From contig JAGVEU010000190.1 of NCBI GenBank assembly GCA_020057985.1, forward strand, positions 1-6,388: a stretch of DNA of 6,388 nucleotides, given 5' to 3'. The position numbers and the translations under genes are program-made. A model generated the notes under the pieces. That model was not told where the DNA came from. It saw nothing but the letters and a program-made list of their open reading frames with translations, and did no database searches. Numbering within the stretch: position 1 is the stretch's first letter; the number at the start of each line of letters is the position of its first letter. This document shows positions 1 through 6,388 of this stretch, one piece after another. Origin of the DNA: Calditrichota bacterium (GTDB lineage Bacteria; Electryoneota; RPQS01).

Positions 1-1
1 C

Positions 2-2806
2 GACCAAGCGGAGCGCGAGAATAGGGCAAGGAGGACTCAGACTCATGGCCAGCCGGGGCAACAGTCAAACCCACAGGGAGGAGGAAGACCAGGACAGTCC
101 AATCAGCTGGTGGCCACAGACAAGTACCGCAAAGTGATTGAGACCGCATCGAAGCTGCTTGAGTTCTATCCACACAGCAGATGGGTGGATGATGCACTTT
201 TACTGATGGGAATATCCTATTATCGCTTGACTGATTATGGTCGTGCCGAGCGTAAGTTCACAGAACTTGTCACCCTCTATCCTGATAGCAAACTTGTTCC
301 CGACGCAAGATTGTGGAAGGCAAGGACTCTTCTCGAGCAGAAGAAGAGTGATGCTGCAATAGACGAGCTTGTTCGCGCGACTGCTGTTTCCTCAAAATCG
401 CAGAGACAAAAAGCCGAAGCGGATTTTCTGCTCGGCAGCATTTATTTTGAGCAGAAGCGTTGGGCAGACGCCGTCGAGGCCTTTGAGAAGGCGGGAAGAG
501 GACTTCAGCGCGAAGATTACACCGACGCCCGTTTTATGCTGGGCATTTGCAGGTTTGAGCTTGAGCAGTATGAGCAGGCGTGCCCCGCCTTCCATGAAGT
601 ATCTCGCACGAGCCGCGACCTATCGCAGGCATATCAGGCTATCCTCTATCTATCGCGTTGCGAAGCAGCTCTCGACCATTACGATCGCGCCGAGACGCTT
701 CTCAATCAGCTAACTGGTAATGCTCAGTTCGCCACCTTCGCAGCAGATGTTGACCTCGAGCTTGCGGATATCGCCGTCAAGTCCGGTCGAGTTGACGAAG
801 GAATTGCGATTTATGAAGAGTATATTGCGGAGCATACCAGCGGTGAAGGTCGGGGTCTTGCTTTCTTCAGACTAGCGATGATTGACCGCGATATCCGTAC
901 TGATCTCTCCGCTGCCAAGGCTCATCTGGATAGCTGTGTCGCTTCGGGCGCAAAACGCGAACTTGCCGATTCCGCGCGCGGCATTTCAACTCAGCTCTCG
1001 CGGGGGTTACTCACCGTTGAGCGAATTGCTTCACTCAAAGACAGCATCTCCATGCTCCTGATCGAAATCGAAACGGCTGTGGACACTGCAACCGTTGCCG
1101 ATAGCAGTTTTGGTGAATCCAACTTAGGGATCGAATCAGACTCGTTGACTCCGCCCATTGTCCAAGAGCTTCCTTTCGAATCAGCATCTCTGGACAGCGC
1201 GAAGGAAATGCCACCGCAGCAACCCTTTCAGAAGGACACATCGAGCGCTAGAGAGGATCCAAGACGCACAGATCCTTCAAAGTCACTCGACAGCCTGAGA
1301 ATCGCTCGAGATGCACGGCATGCGCCTCGCCCCGATTCGCTCTTGGCGGCTCTCTTTCATGGTGACTCACTGACGCGAGACTCAGTGAAAGCGATCGATG
1401 CTTTGATGAGCAATCCTTCCGTGAAGAAAATGCAGCCTGATAGCTCGCTGGCAAGACCGCTACGCCAAGAGTCACCACACCACGCAGTGGATTCAGTCAT
1501 TGCCTTGCCGTCGATGGGCGACACGCTGTCTGTGCAGAAGCCGAGTCGAGTGAAGCGAGAGGAATCGGAATCCGTGAAGGAAACAAGACATGCCGAACGA
1601 ATTGACCAGAAGTTTGAGCCGATCCCGCCTCCCCCAGAGGGCGCAGATCCATTTGAATACGCTGCCCAGCACTTCCCGAAGACTGACAGATTCCCGTCAA
1701 TCCATGATGCGGTGAAGGGTCGAGAAACGGCTCATGAGATTGGCAACCAAGATGAATTCGAAGATGCTCAGATTCCGATTAACCGGGCCTATGGCAAGCG
1801 CGGGCCAACATTGGTTCGCGTCACTCGCCAAGGAGTGCAGGGCAGGAGCAGACCAGTCAAGACAGAGACCTCTGAGAGTGTTACCTCCAAAGAAATCGCG
1901 CAGCCTGTCAAAGCTGACTCTGGCAGGACTCATGAAGAGAAGCCAATTTCTCAGCCTGAGCAGTTGGTTCAATCAGACACAACTCGCGCCGCATCCAAGC
2001 CGGCAGGTCTAACAGAGGGAAAGCGACCGACGGAGCCAAAGCAACCGGCAGAACCTATTCAATTGAGCCCGCGACAGTTACGCGAAAAGCGACTTGCAAA
2101 GTTGCGAGGTGATCTTCAAGAATCGTACTTTGGACTTGCCGAGTTCTATGAATTCAGTCTTGCTCTTCGGGATAGCTCCATGTCGTACTATCAGATGGCT
2201 GCCGGGGACAACTCTAACTCCAACGTTTACTGGAAGGCGCACTTGATACTTGCACGCTCTGGCAAAACCACCAATGAGGCGCTGGACTCGACAGCGATTG
2301 AGCATTACCGCGCAGTTGTTAGTACCGAGGGTGTTCCCTTTGTTGTTGCGAACGAGGCTCGGCAAGCCCTCGATATGCCACTGTTGCAGATTCCCGTTTC
2401 TGAGCAGAAGGAAGCGCTGCGCACTGCTGAAGAGGCCTACTTGTATGGGAGTGTTACTCCCGAGGAAGCTCTCAGAGGATACTCAGAGGTTATTGCCATT
2501 GACTCCACAACCAATGAGGCCAAGATCGCGCTCTTTGCTCAGACAAATATCTACGAATATGATATGAAGAATCCGGACTCCGCGATCGCAGTAACTCAAC
2601 GTCTTGTTAACTTGTTTCCTGACTCCGCCTTCACCACTGTGCTTCGCAAGAAGCTCGAACCTCCGGATTCGAGTTCGATATTCCTGCTCAGCGATGCTGA
2701 ACTTATGCCTCAAGCTGCCGATACAACCTCCGTTGTCGAGGCTCAAGCGGACAGCAGCGGCTGGCCGCCGCCAGAAGAGTCCTTACGCGGACGGCGCTAC
2801 CGTTAG
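2..2806 (+). CDS. Large TPR-repeat protein, 5' end missing (probable envelope scaffold)
   Basis: The frame is open to the left edge, so the true start probably lies outside. The first in-frame start-type codon seen is GTG at 110, and residues are numbered from it (898 to the TAG stop). The 36 codons before it encode a Gln/Gly/Asn/Arg-rich linker-like stretch, and helical TPR sequence begins directly at GTG, which suggests an internal codon. Residues 1-310 form a run of TPR-like helix pairs, with turns such as 'YPHSRWVDDAL' and 'LYPDSKLVPDA'. Residues about 320-655 are low-complexity, rich in Ser, Asp, Pro, Lys and Glu, and probably disordered. Residues 655-850 return to TPR-like helices ('NPDSAIAV', 'LFPDSAF'). 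A basic tail ends in RGRRYR. TPR arrays bind proteins; the partner is unknown. The architecture resembles large TPR lipoproteins of FCB-group bacteria, but the signal or lipobox region would be upstream and cannot be checked. There is no catalytic motif. It overlaps cdsA by one base. Confidence 0.85.
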   Translation, partial: DQAERENRARRTQTHGQPGQQSNPQGGGRPGQSNQLVATDKYRKVIETASKLLEFYPHSRWVDDALLLMGISYYRLTDYGRAERKFTELVTLYPDSKLVPDARLWKARTLLEQKKSDAAIDELVRATAVSSKSQRQKAEADFLLGSIYFEQKRWADAVEAFEKAGRGLQREDYTDARFMLGICRFELEQYEQACPAFHEVSRTSRDLSQAYQAILYLSRCEAALDHYDRAETLLNQLTGNAQFATFAADVDLELADIAVKSGRVDEGIAIYEEYIAEHTSGEGRGLAFFRLAMIDRDIRTDLSAAKAHLDSCVASGAKRELADSARGISTQLSRGLLTVERIASLKDSISMLLIEIETAVDTATVADSSFGESNLGIESDSLTPPIVQELPFESASLDSAKEMPPQQPFQKDTSSAREDPRRTDPSKSLDSLRIARDARHAPRPDSLLAALFHGDSLTRDSVKAIDALMSNPSVKKMQPDSSLARPLRQESPHHAVDSVIALPSMGDTLSVQKPSRVKREESESVKETRHAERIDQKFEPIPPPPEGADPFEYAAQHFPKTDRFPSIHDAVKGRETAHEIGNQDEFEDAQIPINRAYGKRGPTLVRVTRQGVQGRSRPVKTETSESVTSKEIAQPVKADSGRTHEEKPISQPEQLVQSDTTRAASKPAGLTEGKRPTEPKQPAEPIQLSPRQLREKRLAKLRGDLQESYFGLAEFYEFSLALRDSSMSYYQMAAGDNSNSNVYWKAHLILARSGKTTNEALDSTAIEHYRAVVSTEGVPFVVANEARQALDMPLLQIPVSEQKEALRTAEEAYLYGSVTPEEALRGYSEVIAIDSTTNEAKIALFAQTNIYEYDMKNPDSAIAVTQRLVNLFPDSAFTTVLRKKLEPPDSSSIFLLSDAELMPQAADTTSVVEAQADSSGWPPPEESLRGRRYR

Positions 2807-3618
2807 TGTCCAACCTCTCTCAGCGAGTCCTTGTTGCGCTCCTCGGCATTCCCTTGGTTGTATCTGCTACAACCTACGGATCTTGGCCGCTATTTCTCTT
2901 CGTGATCCTTGTGCAAGGGCTATTGCTGTATGAGTGGCAGCAATTGTCTTTGGCTCTTCAGTCTCGCCCCTTCCTGCCAACGCTGATTCTCTGCGTAGTC
3001 GGAATTGATTTGGCAGTCTTCTTCTCCTTCGATTCTTCCTTTCTTAACCTCGCCTACGGTGCCTTCCTCTTGATGCTGCTGATCGAAGTATTTCGCGACT
3101 TACGTCAGCCGCTTCGAAATCTCGGAATCTCAGCGCTCTTTCTTGTTTATGTGGCTGTTCCTCTTGCGCTCTGGACTCAATTTGGGTCTCTTCAAGTTAG
3201 TGAACGCTATGGCGCCATTGGGCCGCTAACGACACTTTTGGTTGCCACATGGATTTGTGATTCTGCTGCTTATTTTATTGGTAGGACGATGGGGAGGCAC
3301 AAACTCTACGCGGCCGCAAGTCCGAACAAGACCATTGAAGGCGCCATGGCGGGTCTTCTGTTCTCGGGGCTTGTGCTGCCGGTCATGTCGTGGTGCGGAT
3401 GGGCGGAACCGTCATGGCACGACTTTGTCATCCTTCCGCTGATCGTTGGCGTGGCCGGACAACTGGGTGATCTACTCGAATCTCTCATGAAGCGTGAGGC
3501 ACAGGTAAAGGACACGTCTCAACTCTTACCGGGACACGGAGGTCTGCTCGATCGTTTTGATTCGCTGTTACTGTCGAGCCCCCTGTTCTTCCTCTACCTT
3601 CGATTGGTTCAGGTCTGA
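2806..3618 (+). CDS. cdsA: Phosphatidate cytidylyltransferase (CDP-diacylglycerol synthase)
   Basis: This integral inner-membrane enzyme makes CDP-diacylglycerol from phosphatidic acid and CTP, the branch-point precursor of bacterial phospholipids. The protein has 270 residues, normal for the family, with about eight or nine hydrophobic segments. The family signature is complete at residues 226-252: S226, K229-R230, K235-D236, P242, H244-G-G, D249-R250 and D252. Upstream conserved elements are also present: 'CDSAAYFIGR' at 151-160, 'SPNKTIEG' at 172-179 and the acidic D222 before the signature. The start is GTG at 2806, whose G is the last base of the preceding TAG stop (TAGTG). No other plausible start fits the typical 'SNLSQRVLVALLGIPL' N-terminus. 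No Shine-Dalgarno sequence is visible, so translation may depend on ribosomes finishing the TPR gene. The usual partners uppS and dxr are not next to it in this window. All key residues are present, so it should be active. Confidence 0.96.
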   Translation: MSNLSQRVLVALLGIPLVVSATTYGSWPLFLFVILVQGLLLYEWQQLSLALQSRPFLPTLILCVVGIDLAVFFSFDSSFLNLAYGAFLLMLLIEVFRDLRQPLRNLGISALFLVYVAVPLALWTQFGSLQVSERYGAIGPLTTLLVATWICDSAAYFIGRTMGRHKLYAAASPNKTIEGAMAGLLFSGLVLPVMSWCGWAEPSWHDFVILPLIVGVAGQLGDLLESLMKREAQVKDTSQLLPGHGGLLDRFDSLLLSSPLFFLYLRLVQV

Positions 3619-3653
3619 AGGCGCATCTGTTGTTTGTGTAAGACAAGAGACGC

Positions 3654-4355
3654 ATGGATCAGAACAGGAGCCGTGACGTTGCAAGGATGTTTGACAGCAT
3701 TTCTTCGACCTATGATCTGTTGAATCATCTGTTCTCGCTTGGAATAGATCGTCGTTGGCGAAATGCGGCTATCAGGAGTTTGAGACTTGAAGCCGGCCAC
3801 GTGCTCCTGGATTGCAGCGCAGGCACCGGCGACATGGCGCTGACTGCACACAAACGGGCTGCGGGAATCCACACTGTGCTGTATGATCCCGCCCACGCCA
3901 TGCTTTCTGTGGCCGACAGCAAAGCGAATATCTTGCCGCCGTCATCGTACCGGCTTGTACGCGGGGTAGCGGAATCTATTCCTTTTCCTGATAGCACCTT
4001 TGATTGTTTCACGGTGGCCTTCGGAATTCGCAATTTCGCGGATTTGCGGAAGGGAACGCAGGAACTGTTTCGCACTCTGAAGCGAGGCGGTATCGGCGCC
4101 ATACTTGAATTCACACCCGATCGCTCGCGTCTGATAGATCGAGCGTTTCAGTGGTACATGCGCGCTGTCATGCAACCGGCCGGCGCACTAATCTCGCGTG
4201 ATCGAGATGCGTACTCCTATTTGTCGCGGACGGTGCAGAGCTTTCAGACAACGGCAACGCTTGAAACGCTGTTTTCGGAAATTGGATTTCGTTGCAAAAA
4301 GACAAGGAAGTTCTCCTTCGGTATTGCAAGCCTATTCATTCTTGAGAAGCCCTGA
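3654..4355 (+). CDS. ubiE: Demethylmenaquinone / ubiquinone-type C-methyltransferase (UbiE/MenG family)
   Basis: This SAM-dependent class I methyltransferase performs the ring C-methylation that finishes menaquinone (from demethylmenaquinone) or acts in ubiquinone synthesis; it is usually soluble or membrane-associated. The protein has 233 residues, typical for the family. Signature one is at residues 20-35 (Y20-D21, N24, S28, W35). The SAM-binding loop is at 53-60 (D53, G57, G59, D60), with the acidic residue after strand 2 at D78. 'AESIPFPDSTFD' (106-117), 'AFGIRNFAD' (122-130) and 'RTLKRGGIGAILEF' (140-153, the second signature) follow, and 'FSFGIASLFILEK' closes the fold. Small departures are Cys54-Ser55-Ala56 in the SAM loop, where Val-Ala-Thr/Gly is common, and Arg144 where LKPGG normally has Pro. 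ATG at 3654 is the first start after an in-frame TAA at 3639-3641. Only a weak purine stretch (3645-3650) lies before it. Menaquinone and ubiquinone roles cannot be told apart here; 'YDLLNHLFSLGIDRRWR' looks MenG-like. Confidence 0.93.
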   Translation: MDQNRSRDVARMFDSISSTYDLLNHLFSLGIDRRWRNAAIRSLRLEAGHVLLDCSAGTGDMALTAHKRAAGIHTVLYDPAHAMLSVADSKANILPPSSYRLVRGVAESIPFPDSTFDCFTVAFGIRNFADLRKGTQELFRTLKRGGIGAILEFTPDRSRLIDRAFQWYMRAVMQPAGALISRDRDAYSYLSRTVQSFQTTATLETLFSEIGFRCKKTRKFSFGIASLFILEKP

Positions 4356-4357
4356 GT

Positions 4358-4390
4358 CGAACTTGACTCGTTTCAGATAGTCAAGCGTCG
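4358..4390 (+). promoter_or_regulatory. Inverted repeat abutting the comEC start codon
   Basis: In the 36-base gap between ubiE and comEC, CTTGACT (4362-4368) is perfectly complementary to AGTCAAG (4379-4385) around a 10-base loop. CGA (4358-4360) can pair with TCG (4388-4390) across a small internal loop, extending the stem almost to the ATG at 4392. In mRNA this would cover the region where a ribosome binds, so it could damp comEC translation unless opened by ribosomes leaving ubiE. There is no T-run after it, so it is not a standard intrinsic terminator. It might also be a dyad operator, or chance; seven perfect pairs is short. The regulatory role is inference. Confidence 0.3.
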
Positions 4391-4391
4391 C

Positions 4392-6388
4392 ATGGATTTG
4401 AAGCGCTATCCCATGTTGCCCGTTGCTCTTGCGGTTGCATTAGGTGTGATTCTGGCACTGCTATTCGATTTCAGCGCTTCCTCTTGGTTCTTTGTTACGG
4501 CGATCCTGCTTCTGCTGACGGCTGTCCTGCTGATCATGCGTCGAGCCGGTCTTGCGTCAGCGCTCGCTCTTTTGCTGCTGTTTGTTGCCGTTTCCGCACT
4601 GCGAGCCAATCAGAGTCTGGGTAGAGAAGTGCGATGGATGGCGAAATCCATCTCGCTACAATCTGACAGCGTCGTAGCTTACGGCACGGTGCAGTATCCG
4701 TTGGCAGATAGCCGCTTCCACGACCGCGTACTTCTTAGCCAAGCGGTTTTGACTTCTGATGCGATGACGCTGATGACGCAGTCACTGAGACTCTGGCTTG
4801 TTGCGGATTCCGTCTCATTGTCAGCAGCGCGTTCCGGTGATATCATTGTCGCAAGTGGCGTTTTTCACCCGGCATCGGAGAGTGCAACTGTCAGTTCAAG
4901 CGCACTCGTTTTCAGCCTTGTTAATCGTGAAATCGGGAGTATGTTCGCCGAGCCCGGCTCGGTGCTTATCCAAGAGCAAGCGGCCTCTTTTATGCGCCGC
5001 TCAATAGATCGCGCACGAGAGTGGATTACTCTGGTTTTCGACCGTCGGCTCTCTCCCGATGGCACGGCTCTATGCAAGGCGCTTGTGCTCGGCGATCGGG
5101 GAGATTTCAGCGAGGGATTCTCAATCGCGCTGCGACTGACAGGTCTGAGTCACATCTTCGCGTTGAGCGGGATGAATGTCGGCTTGCTGATTTCGCTCCT
5201 GTGGCTGTTGCTCGGTTTGCTTTTCGTGCCTGGATCTTTGCGGCTATGGATCTTGATCGCAATTGCGGCGCTCTATATGGAGATTGGTCGGGAGACTCCG
5301 TCGCTTGTCCGTGCCAGTCTCATGTGTGGCTTCTTTCTGGCGGGCAAGCTCATGCATCGGCGGGCCGAGATTTTGAATTATGTTGCCGCGGCTGCCTGTG
5401 TCGAATTACTCTGGCGACCGATGGACTTGCTGGATGCCGGTTTCCAGCTATCCTACCTTGCGGTACTCGGAATTCTTGGATGCTATCGCTTCTTTCATCT
5501 GAAGCTGGTTTCGTTTCTCGGATCAGACAAAGTGGGATTTCGCAGAACCGTTACGGACATTCTGGCAGGAACCCTCTCGGCGCAATTTGGCACTATGCCT
5601 GTTCTTGGATTCCTTTTTAATCGGATTCCTTTGCTTGGAGCGCTTGGTAACATCATTGCCATTCCCGGCTTTGCAATCCTTCTTTTCTGGTCAGTGCTGC
5701 TCTTGTTAGCAGAGGCTATCCATCCGACGCTTTCCATGTGGATTGCCTCCGCGATCAATATGATCGCCACTGTTCTGGGCTGGTCGGTCAAGTCTCTCTC
5801 GAGCATACCGTTTGCAGCTATTGATGTTGCGGACTATTCGTCTCTATTTGCTGTGGGATTGTATGCGAGCATAGGGCTGTTGATGCTTGGTCTCTACATG
5901 TCGCGGGTCTGGTTGTCGGTTGCGGCGTTACTCATCACGTCGAATCTGGTGGTGTGGAATTCAGCGCTTCGTAAGGTCGAACCACTTGCTGAAGTCTCGT
6001 TCATTGATGTCGGTAACGGTGACGCAATTCTGATCTCCTCGTGTGATCACCATATGCTCATTGATACGGGTCCCGCGTTCAGAGGTTGGTCTTCTGCGCG
6101 ACGCATCTCGCGATTCCTCGATGAGCGAAGAGTTAACAAGCTTGATGCGCTGATTCTCACGCACCCTGAGAATGATCATATTGGCGGCGCTACCGAACTT
6201 CTGCAGCGAGTACCGATTGATCGCATATTCACAAACGGTGACACCTCAGATTCTCGAACTTATCTCGAATTCACGCTCGCAGCGGCGGCATGCGAGAGAT
6301 CTCCTGTGAGCCTCCATTCCGGCGACATCCTGAAGTTGTCGGAGCATACAACGCTTTGGGTGCTGGCTCCGGACTCTCTGATAATGGC
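4392..6388 (+). CDS. comEC: ComEC/Rec2 family DNA-uptake channel protein, 3' end beyond the window
   Basis: ComEC forms the inner-membrane channel that passes single-stranded DNA into the cytoplasm during natural transformation. The frame runs unbroken for 665 codons to the right edge. Residues 7-72 hold about three membrane segments. Residues 90-165 form an OB-like beta region ending 'RSGDIIVASGVF'. The competence core spans about 225-525: 'ALVLGDRGDFS' (230-240), 'GLSHIFALSGMNVGLL' (251-266), 'AGFQLSYLAVLG' (349-360), 'PLLGALGNIIAIPGF' (413-427), and many hydrophobic segments. From about 533 a metallo-beta-lactamase-like domain begins: 'FIDVGNGDAILI' (537-548), 'LIDTG' (556-560) and the metal motif H591-P-E-N-D595-H596-IGG. 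The window ends near 'LWVLAP', before the rest of that domain. ATG at 4392 is the first start after the in-frame ubiE stop; ATG at 4413 is a weaker alternative. No Shine-Dalgarno sequence is clear. Two signature positions are altered: Asn262 where His is common, and Glu593 for the second metal-motif His. Full-length, three-domain architecture is likely. Confidence 0.94.
   Translation, partial: MDLKRYPMLPVALAVALGVILALLFDFSASSWFFVTAILLLLTAVLLIMRRAGLASALALLLLFVAVSALRANQSLGREVRWMAKSISLQSDSVVAYGTVQYPLADSRFHDRVLLSQAVLTSDAMTLMTQSLRLWLVADSVSLSAARSGDIIVASGVFHPASESATVSSSALVFSLVNREIGSMFAEPGSVLIQEQAASFMRRSIDRAREWITLVFDRRLSPDGTALCKALVLGDRGDFSEGFSIALRLTGLSHIFALSGMNVGLLISLLWLLLGLLFVPGSLRLWILIAIAALYMEIGRETPSLVRASLMCGFFLAGKLMHRRAEILNYVAAAACVELLWRPMDLLDAGFQLSYLAVLGILGCYRFFHLKLVSFLGSDKVGFRRTVTDILAGTLSAQFGTMPVLGFLFNRIPLLGALGNIIAIPGFAILLFWSVLLLLAEAIHPTLSMWIASAINMIATVLGWSVKSLSSIPFAAIDVADYSSLFAVGLYASIGLLMLGLYMSRVWLSVAALLITSNLVVWNSALRKVEPLAEVSFIDVGNGDAILISSCDHHMLIDTGPAFRGWSSARRISRFLDERRVNKLDALILTHPENDHIGGATELLQRVPIDRIFTNGDTSDSRTYLEFTLAAAACERSPVSLHSGDILKLSEHTTLWVLAPDSLIM

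Noticed and set aside
77..87. GGAGGAGGAAG as a Shine-Dalgarno site for GTG 110
   Set aside because: It ends 22 bases before the GTG, too far for normal spacing, and reads as Gly-Gly-Gly-Arg codons in the open upstream frame.
1697..2012. Overlapping ORFs on both strands in the TPR linker
   Set aside because: Low-complexity, Ser/Pro/Lys-rich coding DNA often leaves other frames open; neither product looks like a protein family.
3619..3653. Promoter or terminator in the cdsA-ubiE gap
   Set aside because: I see no paired -35/-10 boxes and no stem-loop in these 35 bases.
3725..4114. 129-codon ORF on the - strand opposite ubiE
   Set aside because: It lies wholly antisense to a well-conserved methyltransferase, is Arg/Ser-rich and has no recognisable domain; a shadow ORF.
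4363..4368. TTGACT as a -35 promoter box for comEC
   Set aside because: No -10-like sequence lies 16-18 bases downstream (that position reads GCGTCGC), and the bases are already explained by the inverted repeat.
4356..4391. Intrinsic terminator after ubiE
   Set aside because: The stem is short and has no following T-run, and the next gene starts within two bases of it.
5021..5620. 199-codon ORF on the + strand inside comEC
   Set aside because: It is out of frame with the comEC reading frame, which carries clear family motifs across the same bases. Its own translation is rich in Cys, Arg and Trp and resembles no family.
5495..5806. 103-codon ORF on the - strand opposite comEC
   Set aside because: It is antisense to the ComEC membrane core, with no domain or initiation signal; composition follows from the opposite strand.

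Overview
The window holds four genes, all on the + strand and tightly packed: a large tetratricopeptide-repeat (TPR) protein cut by the left edge, a phosphatidate cytidylyltransferase (cdsA), a ubiquinone/menaquinone-type C-methyltransferase (ubiE/menG), and a ComEC/Rec2-type DNA-uptake channel cut by the right edge. Gaps are -1, 35 and 36 bases. No terminator or clear promoter separates the genes, so a single transcription unit is likely. There is no RNA gene, mobile element, CRISPR array or gene-free stretch over 300 bases.

The organism is probably a Gram-negative-type bacterium with roughly even base composition. The TPR protein has an N-terminal TPR block, a long disordered linker rich in Asp-Ser-Leu-like motifs, and a C-terminal TPR block with 'PDSA' turns. 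That style recalls large envelope TPR proteins of the Fibrobacteres-Chlorobi-Bacteroidetes superphylum and neighbouring candidate phyla (Zixibacteria or KSB1-like lineages). None of the three visible gene starts has a strong Shine-Dalgarno sequence, which fits that placement but does not prove it. The assignment is inference from style, not a database match.

Layout: 2-2806 TPR protein; 2806-3618 cdsA, whose GTG shares its G with the preceding TAG; 3654-4355 ubiE/menG; 4392 to the right edge comEC. The comEC frame is open and unbroken for 665 codons. It contains N-terminal membrane segments, an OB-like region, the competence channel core and most of a metallo-beta-lactamase-like domain.

The genes share a membrane theme: phospholipid precursor synthesis (CdsA), quinone maturation (UbiE/MenG), DNA import (ComEC) and a probable envelope scaffold (TPR protein). 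No direct functional link is shown by the sequence. I see no clearly new system. The points most worth checking are the Asp-Ser linker of the TPR protein, a small inverted repeat next to the comEC start, and substitutions at signature positions of ComEC.
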